Positions 32,975 through 41,051 of a stretch of DNA of 50,873 bases are shown here, piece after piece (the first letter of the stretch is position 1; the number at the start of each line of letters is the position of its first letter). Both the position numbers and the translations under genes were made by a program. The DNA comes from Pseudomonadota bacterium (lineage in GTDB: Bacteria > Pseudomonadota > Gammaproteobacteria > Xanthomonadales > Xanthomonadaceae), in assembly GCA_018240435.1 (NCBI GenBank), contig JAFEFT010000010.1, positions 1-50,873 on the forward strand, written 5' to 3'. Below the pieces are notes generated by a model, which made no database searches, had not been told where the DNA came from, and worked only from the letters and a program-made list of their open reading frames with translations.

Positions 32975-33997
32975 TCAGCGCACTTCCGGCACACCATGCC
33001 GCCACAGCAACGACAGCTTGCGCGGCATCCACGTGAAGGTGCGCAGGTACTCTCGCAAACTGACGCAACGCTTGGCTTGCATCTCGTTTCGGAACTGCCG
33101 CAGCGTGAAAGGGGCGCGACAGGCGTAAACCAGCACGGGGCCGTATATCTTCCCGAAGATACCTGCATCCATGCGCAACAAGCTCATCAACACGCCTTCC
33201 ACCAACAGAAGCGCGACATGTATGGCAAGCAAGCCCCATACAAAAAAGGTTGGCATGCAAACAACCAGAATCGCCACCTTGTTGCGTTCGCTAAGAAATC
33301 TTCGCCTGATCGTGGTTTGCAGCTTCCCGGCACTGACACGATTTCCACCGAAGCTCGCACCTTGGCGATGGCGATATCCGCTATCCGTGAGGCAGCGCAC
33401 CGGGATGCCGCGCAAACGCGCCGCACAGCACAGATAGGCATCTTCAGCGAGCGAGCCAAACCATGCCGGAAAACCGCCAAGCACATGCCACAGCGCGCGC
33501 GGAATCCACAGGCAGGCACCCACCACATAGGCAACGTCTGCGCGCAATGGACTCGCGTTTGGAACCGGATTGTTGAACACGTCCAGAAAGCAGCCCCGAT
33601 CGACCTCGATTCCGGTTTCCCAATCCCGCTGCGGCAGCGTGAGGATTGCGTCGCCACCAATGCGAATTGCTTCCGATAGCAGCGTTTGCAACGCATCCGT
33701 ATCGAGCGCAGCATCATTATTCAGCAGCAGGTAGTTTTCTCTGGCGGCATCCGCCATCCTGTTGTTTGCCACGCAAAACCCCACGTTCTCGGTCGATGTG
33801 ATGACCCGAACTTGGGGGTGGTTTTTCGCAAGCAGCCCTAGGGAACCATCGGTGGAGGCGTCGTCATGCACGATTACCTCTACATCCAGCCCGCCAATCT
33901 GGCTGTACACCGATCGCAAGCAGTCGTCCAGCATGTGTTCGCCATTGAAGTTTGCGATGCAGATGGAACAGGTTGGAGTGCTCACGAGTGCGCTCAA
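32975..33997 (-). CDS. GT2 family glycosyltransferase (rhamnosyltransferase-like)
   Basis: The 340-aa protein starts MSALVSTPTCSICIANFNGE and has VIVHDDASTDGSL, NYLLLNNDAALD and GYRHRQGASFGGNRV. The C-terminal region carries a hydrophobic helix (VVCMPTFFVWGLLAIHVAL) and ends MPRKLSLLWRHGVPEVR. It is a clear paralogue of the GT2 at 35365-36414, which has the same motifs and nearly the same tail. Base composition in this stretch looks less GC-rich than the core genes. The acceptor is unknown. Confidence 0.88.
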   Translation of the reverse strand: MSALVSTPTCSICIANFNGEHMLDDCLRSVYSQIGGLDVEVIVHDDASTDGSLGLLAKNHPQVRVITSTENVGFCVANNRMADAARENYLLLNNDAALDTDALQTLLSEAIRIGGDAILTLPQRDWETGIEVDRGCFLDVFNNPVPNASPLRADVAYVVGACLWIPRALWHVLGGFPAWFGSLAEDAYLCCAARLRGIPVRCLTDSGYRHRQGASFGGNRVSAGKLQTTIRRRFLSERNKVAILVVCMPTFFVWGLLAIHVALLLVEGVLMSLLRMDAGIFGKIYGPVLVYACRAPFTLRQFRNEMQAKRCVSLREYLRTFTWMPRKLSLLWRHGVPEVR

Positions 33998-34030
33998 TGC
34001 CGTTACCGTGAATGGAATACCGACACCAAT

Positions 34031-34672
34031 CTACGCAATTCGCTCGTACACGAAGAAGCTCGCGCCCGGCGTTTCCGCACTATCCAACAGGTGATCGGGC
34101 CTGGGCGGGGCATCCGTCAGGTGGAAATCGGGGTAGCGTCGGGCAATCGTATCCGTGAATTTCCGGAAACGGACATGACGCCCCCGAAAGGATCGGGTTT
34201 CCTTGGCATCAACCGCATAGATCACCACCACACGATTGGCCGCGTGGAAGAGTCGATCCAGATAGTTTTGGAAGACATCGTCTTCGATCAGGTGGTAGAG
34301 CACATCCAGCGACAAGGCCGCATCGGCGGATTCATTGCGATACGCGTCGATATGATGGAACGTCTTGCTGGCGTCTCCTGCATACATCGACCGGCAGCAC
34401 TCGATCGCGGTACGGCTCACATCGAAACCTCTATAGCTCGGAATCTCCAAGTCGCGCAGTTGGTTCCCATCGCCACACCCGAAATCAATCACCGAACTGA
34501 TCTTGCGGCTCTTCAGGATTTTGGCAAGGAATGCCGTCTTGTAAGCCGCTTCCGCACCGTACGACCCCGCACCGGAGTTCCCACCGGAGGCATAACGCCA
34601 CTCCCAATACCACGCGGAACCGCGAAACCGAAAGAGGGCCAAGGCATTCAACAGTTTTTGGGGAAGTCGCAT
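34031..34672 (-). CDS. class I SAM-dependent methyltransferase
   Basis: The 213-aa protein has motif I VIDFGCGDGNQL, an acidic motif II region (YRGFDVSRTAIECC) and ALSLDVLYHLIEDDVFQNYL downstream, as in small methyltransferases of glycan clusters. WYWEWRYASGGNSGAGSYG near the N-terminus is a frequent lead-in for this group. The start at 34672 lies 6 bp after the end of the GT4 remnant. It probably methylates a sugar hydroxyl or a phosphate end-cap; the substrate is not deducible. Confidence 0.83.
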   Translation of the reverse strand: MRLPQKLLNALALFRFRGSAWYWEWRYASGGNSGAGSYGAEAAYKTAFLAKILKSRKISSVIDFGCGDGNQLRDLEIPSYRGFDVSRTAIECCRSMYAGDASKTFHHIDAYRNESADAALSLDVLYHLIEDDVFQNYLDRLFHAANRVVVIYAVDAKETRSFRGRHVRFRKFTDTIARRYPDFHLTDAPPRPDHLLDSAETPGASFFVYERIA

Positions 34673-34678
34673 ATTGAT

Positions 34679-35361
34679 TCAATCTCTTTGAACACACCGC
34701 ATATCCATGTTTTCAAGCCACAGTAGAGCGCGGAGGCGCTCCCCGAAACGCGACCATTCAAATCCCCGGGCGAAATCAATGCATGCGCTCCGCCCGCATC
34801 TCTGCTTACCGAGCAAGGAAATAATTGCATCCGCAAAGACATGATAGTCGCCTTCGGCAACAAGACGACCGGAAATTCCGTTCCCCACCGCGTCAACCAC
34901 TCCACCGGTAGAGAACGCCACGGTCGGTAAGCCATGCGCAGCAGCTTCCACCGCAACCATGCCGAAACCTTCCGGATCGCCGGGGATTTCGCGCACGGGG
35001 AAGACGTGAACGTCGCAAGCGCGATAGACGACACCGAGTTCGGCGTAGTCGGTGATCACGCCGAGAAATTTCAGGCAGCGCCCTACCCCTGCCGCGTCTG
35101 CTGCTGCCTGAATGCTGGCTGGCGATTGCGCTTGCGCATGCAAGGCTTGCGCGGGCGTATCGCCGACGATGACAAGCTTCACACTCGGATGTACGGCAGC
35201 AATGTGCGGCAGCGCCCGCTCGACGAATTCGCGCAGACCCTTGCGTGTGGTCAGACGACCGACCGACAGCAACAGCAGCCCCGCGCCCAAACCATGCCGG
35301 ACCCGAAATGCTGCCGCAGTTCGAGAACCACGGCTTCGTATTCGTGCGTGACTGAGTCAGA
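34679..35361 (-). pseudogene. C-terminal remnant of a GT4 glycosyltransferase, frameshifted
   Basis: From TTG 35290 leftward the frame encodes only the donor-binding half of a GT4 enzyme: LLLLSVGRLTTRKGLREFV, KLVIVGDTPAQALHA, and IPGDPEGFGMVAVEAAAHGL with the EX7E motif. Immediately upstream a different frame encodes HEYEAVVLELRQHFG, which is what should precede SVGRL in an intact enzyme, so a frameshift lies near 35285-35300. The acceptor half is missing altogether; the gene at 35365 ends right where it should begin. It is most likely a deletion relic. A short functional protein is possible but less likely. Confidence 0.75.
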
Positions 35362-35364
35362 ACC

Positions 35365-36414
35365 TCAGCGCACGCGGGGTAACCCATGTCGCCAGAGCAT
35401 TACCAGCTTGCGTGGCAGCGGCGTGAAGCACGATAAGAAACGCCCAATCGTGGTCGCGCGTGCGCGCTGCGTCCCCGCGCGCAGCCCCTGCAGGCGATTC
35501 CTTTCCCGCCAGAACGATGCGAACACGGGGAAGTAGATGTCGGTCAGTAGCCTGCGATCCCAACGCAAGAACGCGAGGGTTGCCCCCTCCGCCGCGAGCA
35601 ACCCCAGATGGGTGCAAACCAATAGCCACGCGAGCCGCGTCGGTGTGAAGATCAGCAGAGCATAGGTTCGATTGCGTTCGCTGAGGCGGCGCCTGCGGTA
35701 GGTTGTACGCAGGCCGTTTGTACCGACGCGATTGCCTCCAAAGCTGGCACCTTGGCGATGTCGATACCCACTGGTTTTGGTTACGCGCACGGAAAGCCCA
35801 CGCAGCCGTGCAAGGCAACATAGGTAAATATCTTCGGCGATGGACTCCATCCATTCCGGGAAACCGCCAAGCTCGCCCCACAAGGATCGTCGCAGAAACA
35901 GGCAGGCCCCAATCACGTAGGCGACATCAATGCGTCCTGGATCGAGATTCGGTACCGGGTTGTAGAAAGGATCGAGAAGGCAACCGCGATCGACAAGCGC
36001 GCCCGTTTCCCAGTCATATTGCGGCAGGGTGAGGATGCCAGGCTCCGGCGACGTGCTCGCGGCGGCAATCAAGGTGGCCAGCGCGTCGGGATACAACGCG
36101 GCATCGTTGTTGAGCAGCAGCACGTATTGACCGCGTGCATGTGCGACCATTCGGTTGTTGCTCACGCAAAACCCGACGTTCTCGGCGCTGGCCAGCAACT
36201 CTACCTGAGGGTAGCGCTGACGAAGCAGTTCCAGCGACCCGTCGCTGGATGCATCATCGTGGACAATTACCTCAAATGACGGTGCGCCACGTTGAGAAAA
36301 CACCGATTCGATGCAGTCGACGAGAAGGCTCTCGCCATTGTAGTTGGCGATGCAGATCGAGGCGGTCGGGCTCTGCACGCGGCAGCGCGATGAGTGAACC
36401 GTCATCTTGCTCAT
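35365..36414 (-). CDS. GT2 family glycosyltransferase (rhamnosyltransferase-like)
   Basis: The 349-aa protein has ASICIANYNGESLLVDCIES, VIVHDDASSDGSLELL, YVLLLNNDAALYPDAL and SGYRHRQGASFGGNRVG, and ends LPRKLVMLWRHGLPRVR. It is paralogous to the GT2 at 32975-33997. I chose ATG 36414 (MSKMTVHSS), which has GGGAG about 10 bases upstream; the 50 in-frame residues before it are low-complexity and not family-like. Upstream to 36607 is a 192-bp spacer without a gene, containing a GGGGC/GCCCC inverted repeat. Confidence 0.87.
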   Translation of the reverse strand: MSKMTVHSSRCRVQSPTASICIANYNGESLLVDCIESVFSQRGAPSFEVIVHDDASSDGSLELLRQRYPQVELLASAENVGFCVSNNRMVAHARGQYVLLLNNDAALYPDALATLIAAASTSPEPGILTLPQYDWETGALVDRGCLLDPFYNPVPNLDPGRIDVAYVIGACLFLRRSLWGELGGFPEWMESIAEDIYLCCLARLRGLSVRVTKTSGYRHRQGASFGGNRVGTNGLRTTYRRRRLSERNRTYALLIFTPTRLAWLLVCTHLGLLAAEGATLAFLRWDRRLLTDIYFPVFASFWRERNRLQGLRAGTQRARATTIGRFLSCFTPLPRKLVMLWRHGLPRVR

Positions 36415-36606
36415 TGCCGCAGCTCCCTTTCTGGCAATGCGCAGGCCGCATGCGCCAGGGGCCGGCGCCCCTCGCGCATGCATGCCTGGATCACATCCGC
36501 CACCACGCACGCAGACGCCTGCGGGGGCGCCGGAACGGAAGCGAAAGTACATTTTAAGCCGCAATCACCATCTTGATGGACACCAACCGACTTGACGGTG
36601 GCCGGA

Positions 36607-37731
36607 TCAAGCATGGCCCTGCCCCGCGGCCGCCAACAGGCCTTTGTAGATCGTCGCATATCGCATCGCACAGTCATCCCAAGTACCGACTTCACGCATC
36701 ATCCTCGCGCGAGCGGCTGCTCCGGCCGCCACGTTCATCGCCTGATCCTCGAGCCGCGCGAGAGCATGCGCGAATTCTCCGGGATCATCACAAAGAAAAC
36801 CGGTCACCGCCGGATCGACGATATCGGCGTGGGCGGGCACTCGCGAAGCGATTATCGGCAGGCCCGCCGCCATCGCTTCCAGCATGACCTGGGGGCGACC
36901 TTCGGCATGACGGCTCAGAGTCACCAAGCCGGCCGCCGCGGGGAACACGTCATTCATCAACTGCGCCGGCGTCGCCGCGCCGTGATACTGCACCCAAGCA
37001 GGAATGTCGACCTTTTCCTGCATCGGGCCGTACAAGTGCAGTTCGCGCGACCCATCACGAAACGGCCGTTCGGCCCATTCGAACAGCGGGCCAAGCTTGT
37101 CGCGGGTCAATCGCGTTACGGCAATCCAGCGCGCAGGACCACCACGGCGCAGGCGCTGCAACGAGTACCAGCCCGAATCAATGCCGAAAACGACGGGCTC
37201 GATCCGCGCCATTCCCGCAAAGGCCGCTCGCAACGGCGCCAACATCCATTCGGCATTCGGGCAGATGGCGACGGGACGTCGGCGCAGGACCCGACGCAAA
37301 ATGCTCGCCACCAATGGCAGCCGCAGGAGCTTCAGATCGCTTCCCAGCACCGTGATCAACGCCGGTTTGCCGTTGTCCGGAAGCGGCAGCGCGCACTGCA
37401 ACCAATTGACATGGTAGATGTCGACATCACGCTGACGGCGATACGCGGAAGCCAGCAGGCGCAGCAATCGCACCGGGGCGAGCGCGCCACGCACGCCACC
37501 GCCGCGCATCAAATGCGCGATGCCGCCTGCGGCCATCAGATCCGCGAGCCATCTGGCCTCTTCCGGCCGCATCACCGGGCGCGCTCTTTCCGCGTGCTCG
37601 CCCGGCGGATTCCAGAGAGACAAATCGATTGCATCGATGCGCGCCAGCGCATCGGCAAGGTGGCGAATGAACAGGCCGCGCCAGTCGCCGAGGTCGCGCG
37701 GGTAGGAGGTGCTGACCATCAGCACGCGCAT
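36607..37731 (-). CDS. GT4 family glycosyltransferase
   Basis: The 374-aa protein begins MRVLMVSTSYPRDLGDWRGL, the usual GT-B N-terminus, and carries the donor-site motif EGRPQVMLEAMAAGLPII with the EX7E spacing, plus RWIAVTRLTRDKLGPLFEWA at the linker. An upstream in-frame ATG at 37806 would add 25 residues; neither start has a strong ribosome site. This is the first gene of the minus-strand set and the only intact GT4 in the island. It ends the accessory region before coaE. Confidence 0.87.
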   Translation of the reverse strand: MRVLMVSTSYPRDLGDWRGLFIRHLADALARIDAIDLSLWNPPGEHAERARPVMRPEEARWLADLMAAGGIAHLMRGGGVRGALAPVRLLRLLASAYRRQRDVDIYHVNWLQCALPLPDNGKPALITVLGSDLKLLRLPLVASILRRVLRRRPVAICPNAEWMLAPLRAAFAGMARIEPVVFGIDSGWYSLQRLRRGGPARWIAVTRLTRDKLGPLFEWAERPFRDGSRELHLYGPMQEKVDIPAWVQYHGAATPAQLMNDVFPAAAGLVTLSRHAEGRPQVMLEAMAAGLPIIASRVPAHADIVDPAVTGFLCDDPGEFAHALARLEDQAMNVAAGAAARARMMREVGTWDDCAMRYATIYKGLLAAAGQGHA

Positions 37732-38041
37732 TGGTCTGCCGTCGCCAACGGCCACAGGCCGGGCAGAATCGGTCACATTGGGCGGACTGATAAAAGACTC
37801 ACCCATGATGGCGGCGATCCCGTAGTTGTATCCCGCAATCGTAACCGCGATCGGGGTGCAAGCCGACCGAGGCGCGCATCGCGGCGCCGCTGCGTTTCTG
37901 GATTGACTGGCGCCAACGTTGCGGCAAAGCCCGAAGTCAACGCATGACCGCACAATCCCGTGTACAGTTCGGGTAGCACCGTCGTTTTGGCGACACCGAC
38001 CCCGACCGATGCGGCCAGGCAACCGCCGCCATGCGCGCAAG

Positions 38042-38698
38042 ATGAGCTTGCCAAACTCGACCGCGCCCGTCCCCCCCCTCACCATCGCCATCACCGGCGG
38101 CATCGCGTCGGGCAAATCCGAGGCTTGCCGGCTGTTCGCGGGGCATGGCATCGCGGTGGCCGATGCCGATGTCATCGCCCGGCAGCTGGTGGCGCGCGGG
38201 CAACCGGCGCTGGCGGCGATCGTCGCGCGTTTCGGCGCGCACGTGCTGAACGCCGACGGCGAGCTCGACCGCGCCGCATTGCGCCAGCGGGTGTTCGCCG
38301 ATGAGGTCGCTCGTCGTGATCTGGAGGCGATCTTGCATCCGCGCATCCGCGATGGCCTGCGCCAGGCCTGCGTGACGGCGACCGGCACGTACGTGATCGC
38401 GGCCATCCCATTGCTGGCCGAGGGCGGCGGCCGCGCCGCGTATCCGTGGCTGGATCGCATCGTCGTCGTCGACGTGATGCCCGAGACCCAGATCCGCCGG
38501 TTGCTGGCGCGCGATGGCGGCAGTCTCGAACAGGCGCAGCGCATCCTCGCCGCGCAGACCAGCCGCGAGGCCCGGCTGGCGATCGCCGATGACGTGCTGG
38601 ACAACGACGGCACGCCCGCGGAGCTGGCTCGCCAGGTGACAGCCCTGCACCAGCATTACCTGCAACTGGCGGCAATGGCGCGCGCAGATCGCGGTTGA
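38042..38698 (+). CDS. coaE: dephospho-CoA kinase
   Basis: CoaE phosphorylates the 3' hydroxyl of dephospho-CoA in the last step of CoA synthesis. The P-loop is ITGGIASGKS. The family motifs DADVIARQLVARGQPAL, HPRIRD and IPLLAEGGGRAAYPWLDRIV are all present. The 218-aa length is standard. ATG 38042 has only a weak ribosome site. In Lysobacterales coaE usually follows pilD; here it is 17 kb away from pilD because of the glycan island. Its last 43 bp overlap the 3' end of the convergent NorB-like gene. Confidence 0.94.
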   Translation: MSLPNSTAPVPPLTIAITGGIASGKSEACRLFAGHGIAVADADVIARQLVARGQPALAAIVARFGAHVLNADGELDRAALRQRVFADEVARRDLEAILHPRIRDGLRQACVTATGTYVIAAIPLLAEGGGRAAYPWLDRIVVVDVMPETQIRRLLARDGGSLEQAQRILAAQTSREARLAIADDVLDNDGTPAELARQVTALHQHYLQLAAMARADRG

Positions 38699-40083
38699 CG
38701 GCGCAGCATCGGCCAAGCCAGCGGCGCGATACCAGCCAGCAGCAAGCTGCCGGCGACGATCAGGGCGCTGCCGAGCCAGCCCGGGAATACCCCGATCCAC
38801 GGCAACCGACCGCTGGCCAGCAACTGCCAGCCGGCGCCGACACCAACCCAAAGCAGACTGGCCCAGAGCAGCGCCAAGCCGATGTTGGCGACGATGATGG
38901 CGAACAACCGCCGTGCCGCCACCACGGGCGCCGCGGCGCCAGACTCGTGCACCAACCACAGGCCGACGGCGAGCATCGCCATGGTATCGATGCCGATCAA
39001 CGTGCCCATCGAATGCGCGGCGATCGCCAGGGTGCCGTGCACCACGGCGTTCAACGGCGGCACCGAGATCACCAGCGCCAGCAGCAACTGCAGCGCAGTC
39101 CAGCCGGTGGTGGCGATGAGCAGTGCGCTGATCGCCGGCTGGCCGCCGCGCGCCGCCCAGGCGCGGCCGATTCGGGTGCAGTCCCAGACCACTTTCGCGA
39201 AAATCACGATCTCGCTCATGCTGACCACGAACGACACCCACTTCATCGCCTCGCCTTGCGCCAGATGGTAGGTGTGATGGCCGTAGTTGGTGAAGGAATT
39301 GAGCACACCGACAAGGAACAAGGCGTAGGCCGTGTGCGATCGCGCATACCGCTCGTCGCCCGACAGCCGCGTGCCCAGCCAGGCGATGCTGCCGTACACC
39401 AGCAGGTTGAACGAGCCCACCAGCGAGCCCATCGCCTTCCACTGGATGGCCAGATCGCGTACCGGGCGCGCCAGCAGCCAATCGAGCACCCAGGCATGGG
39501 CCTCGACGAAGGAAAACACGAACAGGAACACGCTCGTGCCCCACATCCACGCGTAGACCGGCAGCCGGGCCAGCGCAAACCCGGTCACCTTGGCGAAATT
39601 GACTGCGAACAGCAGCCAGCCGGCCAGGATCGGCAGCGCCAGCCATGGCGGGTACTCCAGATATTCACGCCCGCTGGTGTAGCCGCTGGCATAGGCGAGC
39701 GCGGCGATCAGCACGCAGGCCGTCCACAACCACAACTGCGCGCGCGCACGCCAGACCAGACCGCGCGCCACCGCCAATGCCCGCTCCGGCGCCAGCGTCC
39801 GCTCCAGGTGATCGAACAGCCAGCGATGCACCATCGCCATGCCGCCCAGATAGATCCAGCCGATCGCCGCCCCGGTGTGCAGCGGACGCAGCAGGTACAG
39901 GCGCAGACCAAGGCCATTCAAGCGCGGCGCCAGCGGCGTGTAATACGTGGCGACGAGCAGGCCGAAGATCAGGCTCGCCAGCAGCAGGACAGCCGCTGCG
40001 CGCAGGAATCCAGCGGCGACACCGCGGCCCATCGCCGCAACCGGCGACGAATCGGCGACCGGAATCGACGACGCCGCAGTCAT
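38656..40083 (-). CDS. NorB/CcoN-like heme-copper oxidase superfamily subunit I
   Basis: The 475-aa polytopic protein resembles nitric oxide reductase and cbb3 oxidase catalytic subunits. Visible candidate ligands are His69 in LLRPLHTGAAIGWIYLGG, the adjacent pair His269-His270 in NSFTNYGHHTYH, and His349/His357 in VVHGTLAIAAHSMGTLIGI. Glu194 in FSFVEAHAW may match the NorB active-site glutamate. The helix that normally carries the third active-site His reads FVFSFVEAHAW, and the HxH pair seen in many relatives reads His-Ser-Met here, so the metal centre may differ. The start overlaps the cytochrome c stop (ATGA). NO reduction is plausible but not proven. Confidence 0.75.
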   Translation of the reverse strand: MTAASSIPVADSSPVAAMGRGVAAGFLRAAAVLLLASLIFGLLVATYYTPLAPRLNGLGLRLYLLRPLHTGAAIGWIYLGGMAMVHRWLFDHLERTLAPERALAVARGLVWRARAQLWLWTACVLIAALAYASGYTSGREYLEYPPWLALPILAGWLLFAVNFAKVTGFALARLPVYAWMWGTSVFLFVFSFVEAHAWVLDWLLARPVRDLAIQWKAMGSLVGSFNLLVYGSIAWLGTRLSGDERYARSHTAYALFLVGVLNSFTNYGHHTYHLAQGEAMKWVSFVVSMSEIVIFAKVVWDCTRIGRAWAARGGQPAISALLIATTGWTALQLLLALVISVPPLNAVVHGTLAIAAHSMGTLIGIDTMAMLAVGLWLVHESGAAAPVVAARRLFAIIVANIGLALLWASLLWVGVGAGWQLLASGRLPWIGVFPGWLGSALIVAGSLLLAGIAPLAWPMLRRQPRSARAIAASCR

Positions 40084-40859
40084 CGCTTTGTCTCCGCTGC
40101 CGTATCGCTGGCCGGCACCAGACCGTAGGCGAACCATGGCAGGGTGCCAAAATCCAGTGCTCGCCGCGGCGCCAGCGCGTCGCGATGTGCGGACAGCCAG
40201 TCGAGGAAGGCGAGCACCTGCGCCGTCTGCCGCCCATCCAGGCCCGACGGCGGCATCAGCCCGCGCCCGTGTACGAGCACCTGGCGCAGTTCGTCGGTGC
40301 TCAGGTGGGTTCGCGCCAGACTCAGATCCGGCGCCCGCAACGACGGGTCGACCGCGAAGCTGCGATGGCAACCACCACAGGAGCCTTCGCCGACGAGGCG
40401 CGCGCCGGCGACGACCTCGGCCGACAGCGGCCCCGCGGCTGTCCGTCCGCGTTGCAGCGCCGCCGCGAACAGGGGTCCATCATCGCCCGCCGGCGCTGGC
40501 GGCGTACCCTGGCCGGTGGCATCGACGGCCTGCAGATACGCCCAGATCGCCGCCTGCGCCGACGCATCGAGCCGGTACGCCGGCATCGGCCCGGCACCGT
40601 CGTGCAGCAGCTGCGCGAAGCGCGCCGGCGGCACCCGGCGGGCGGCGTTGGTCAGATCCGGCCCGAGAAACCCACCCATGCCGTACAGCGCATGGCAGCT
40701 CTTGCAGCCTTGCCGCCGGAACAGGGCTTGCCCGTCGCGCGCCAGCGGCGACATCGCCAGCGACGACCCCGGATGCGGCCCGACATCACGCCAGACGAGC
40801 GCCGCCTGCACGAAAAAGCAGGCAACGACCACGGCAAAAGCAGGCCATCTCCACCCCAT
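40080..40859 (-). CDS. membrane-anchored dihaem cytochrome c (NorC-like partner)
   Basis: The 259-aa protein has an N-terminal membrane anchor (AFAVVVACFFVQAALVW) and two haem-c sites: Cys52-Cys55-His56 in GCKSCHALYG and Cys161-Cys164-His165 in SCGGCHRSFA. Met92 (GPMPAY) and Met202 (LMPPSG) are likely sixth ligands. The first domain resembles NorC (SCHALYGMGGFLGPDLTN). It is translationally coupled to the NorB-like gene and should donate electrons to it from the periplasm. ATG 40859 has GAGG eight bases upstream; ATG 40865 or GTG 40889 are alternatives. Confidence 0.8.
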   Translation of the reverse strand: MGWRWPAFAVVVACFFVQAALVWRDVGPHPGSSLAMSPLARDGQALFRRQGCKSCHALYGMGGFLGPDLTNAARRVPPARFAQLLHDGAGPMPAYRLDASAQAAIWAYLQAVDATGQGTPPAPAGDDGPLFAAALQRGRTAAGPLSAEVVAGARLVGEGSCGGCHRSFAVDPSLRAPDLSLARTHLSTDELRQVLVHGRGLMPPSGLDGRQTAQVLAFLDWLSAHRDALAPRRALDFGTLPWFAYGLVPASDTAAETKR

Positions 40860-40974
40860 TTCCATCGCCTCATCACCCGAATTGCCCACCGCCAGGCACT
40901 CCCGGCGACCGAGTCTGCCGGATCGGCAACCAGCGCCGGCTGACCTGCATCAAGAGCCGGGGTGGCCGGAGGCG

Positions 40975-41051
40975 GGACTCGGGACTCGGGACAGACTACT
41001 GTCGACTGACTACCCTCTGTCCTCTGTCCTCTGTCCTCTGTCCTCTGCCCC
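40975..41051. repeat. heptamer array B (11 units)
   Basis: Units read in phase: GGACTCG twice, GGACAGA, CTACTGT, CGACTGA, CTACCCT, then CTGTCCT four times and CTGCCCC. The period is exactly 7 throughout. The stop codon and the last codons of the Nudix-ThiE gene lie inside it. Confidence 0.85.

Noticed and set aside
38656-40083. Naming the oxidase-like gene ccoN or norB outright
   Set aside because: The ligand pattern is atypical and no ccoO/ccoP or nor accessory genes are nearby.
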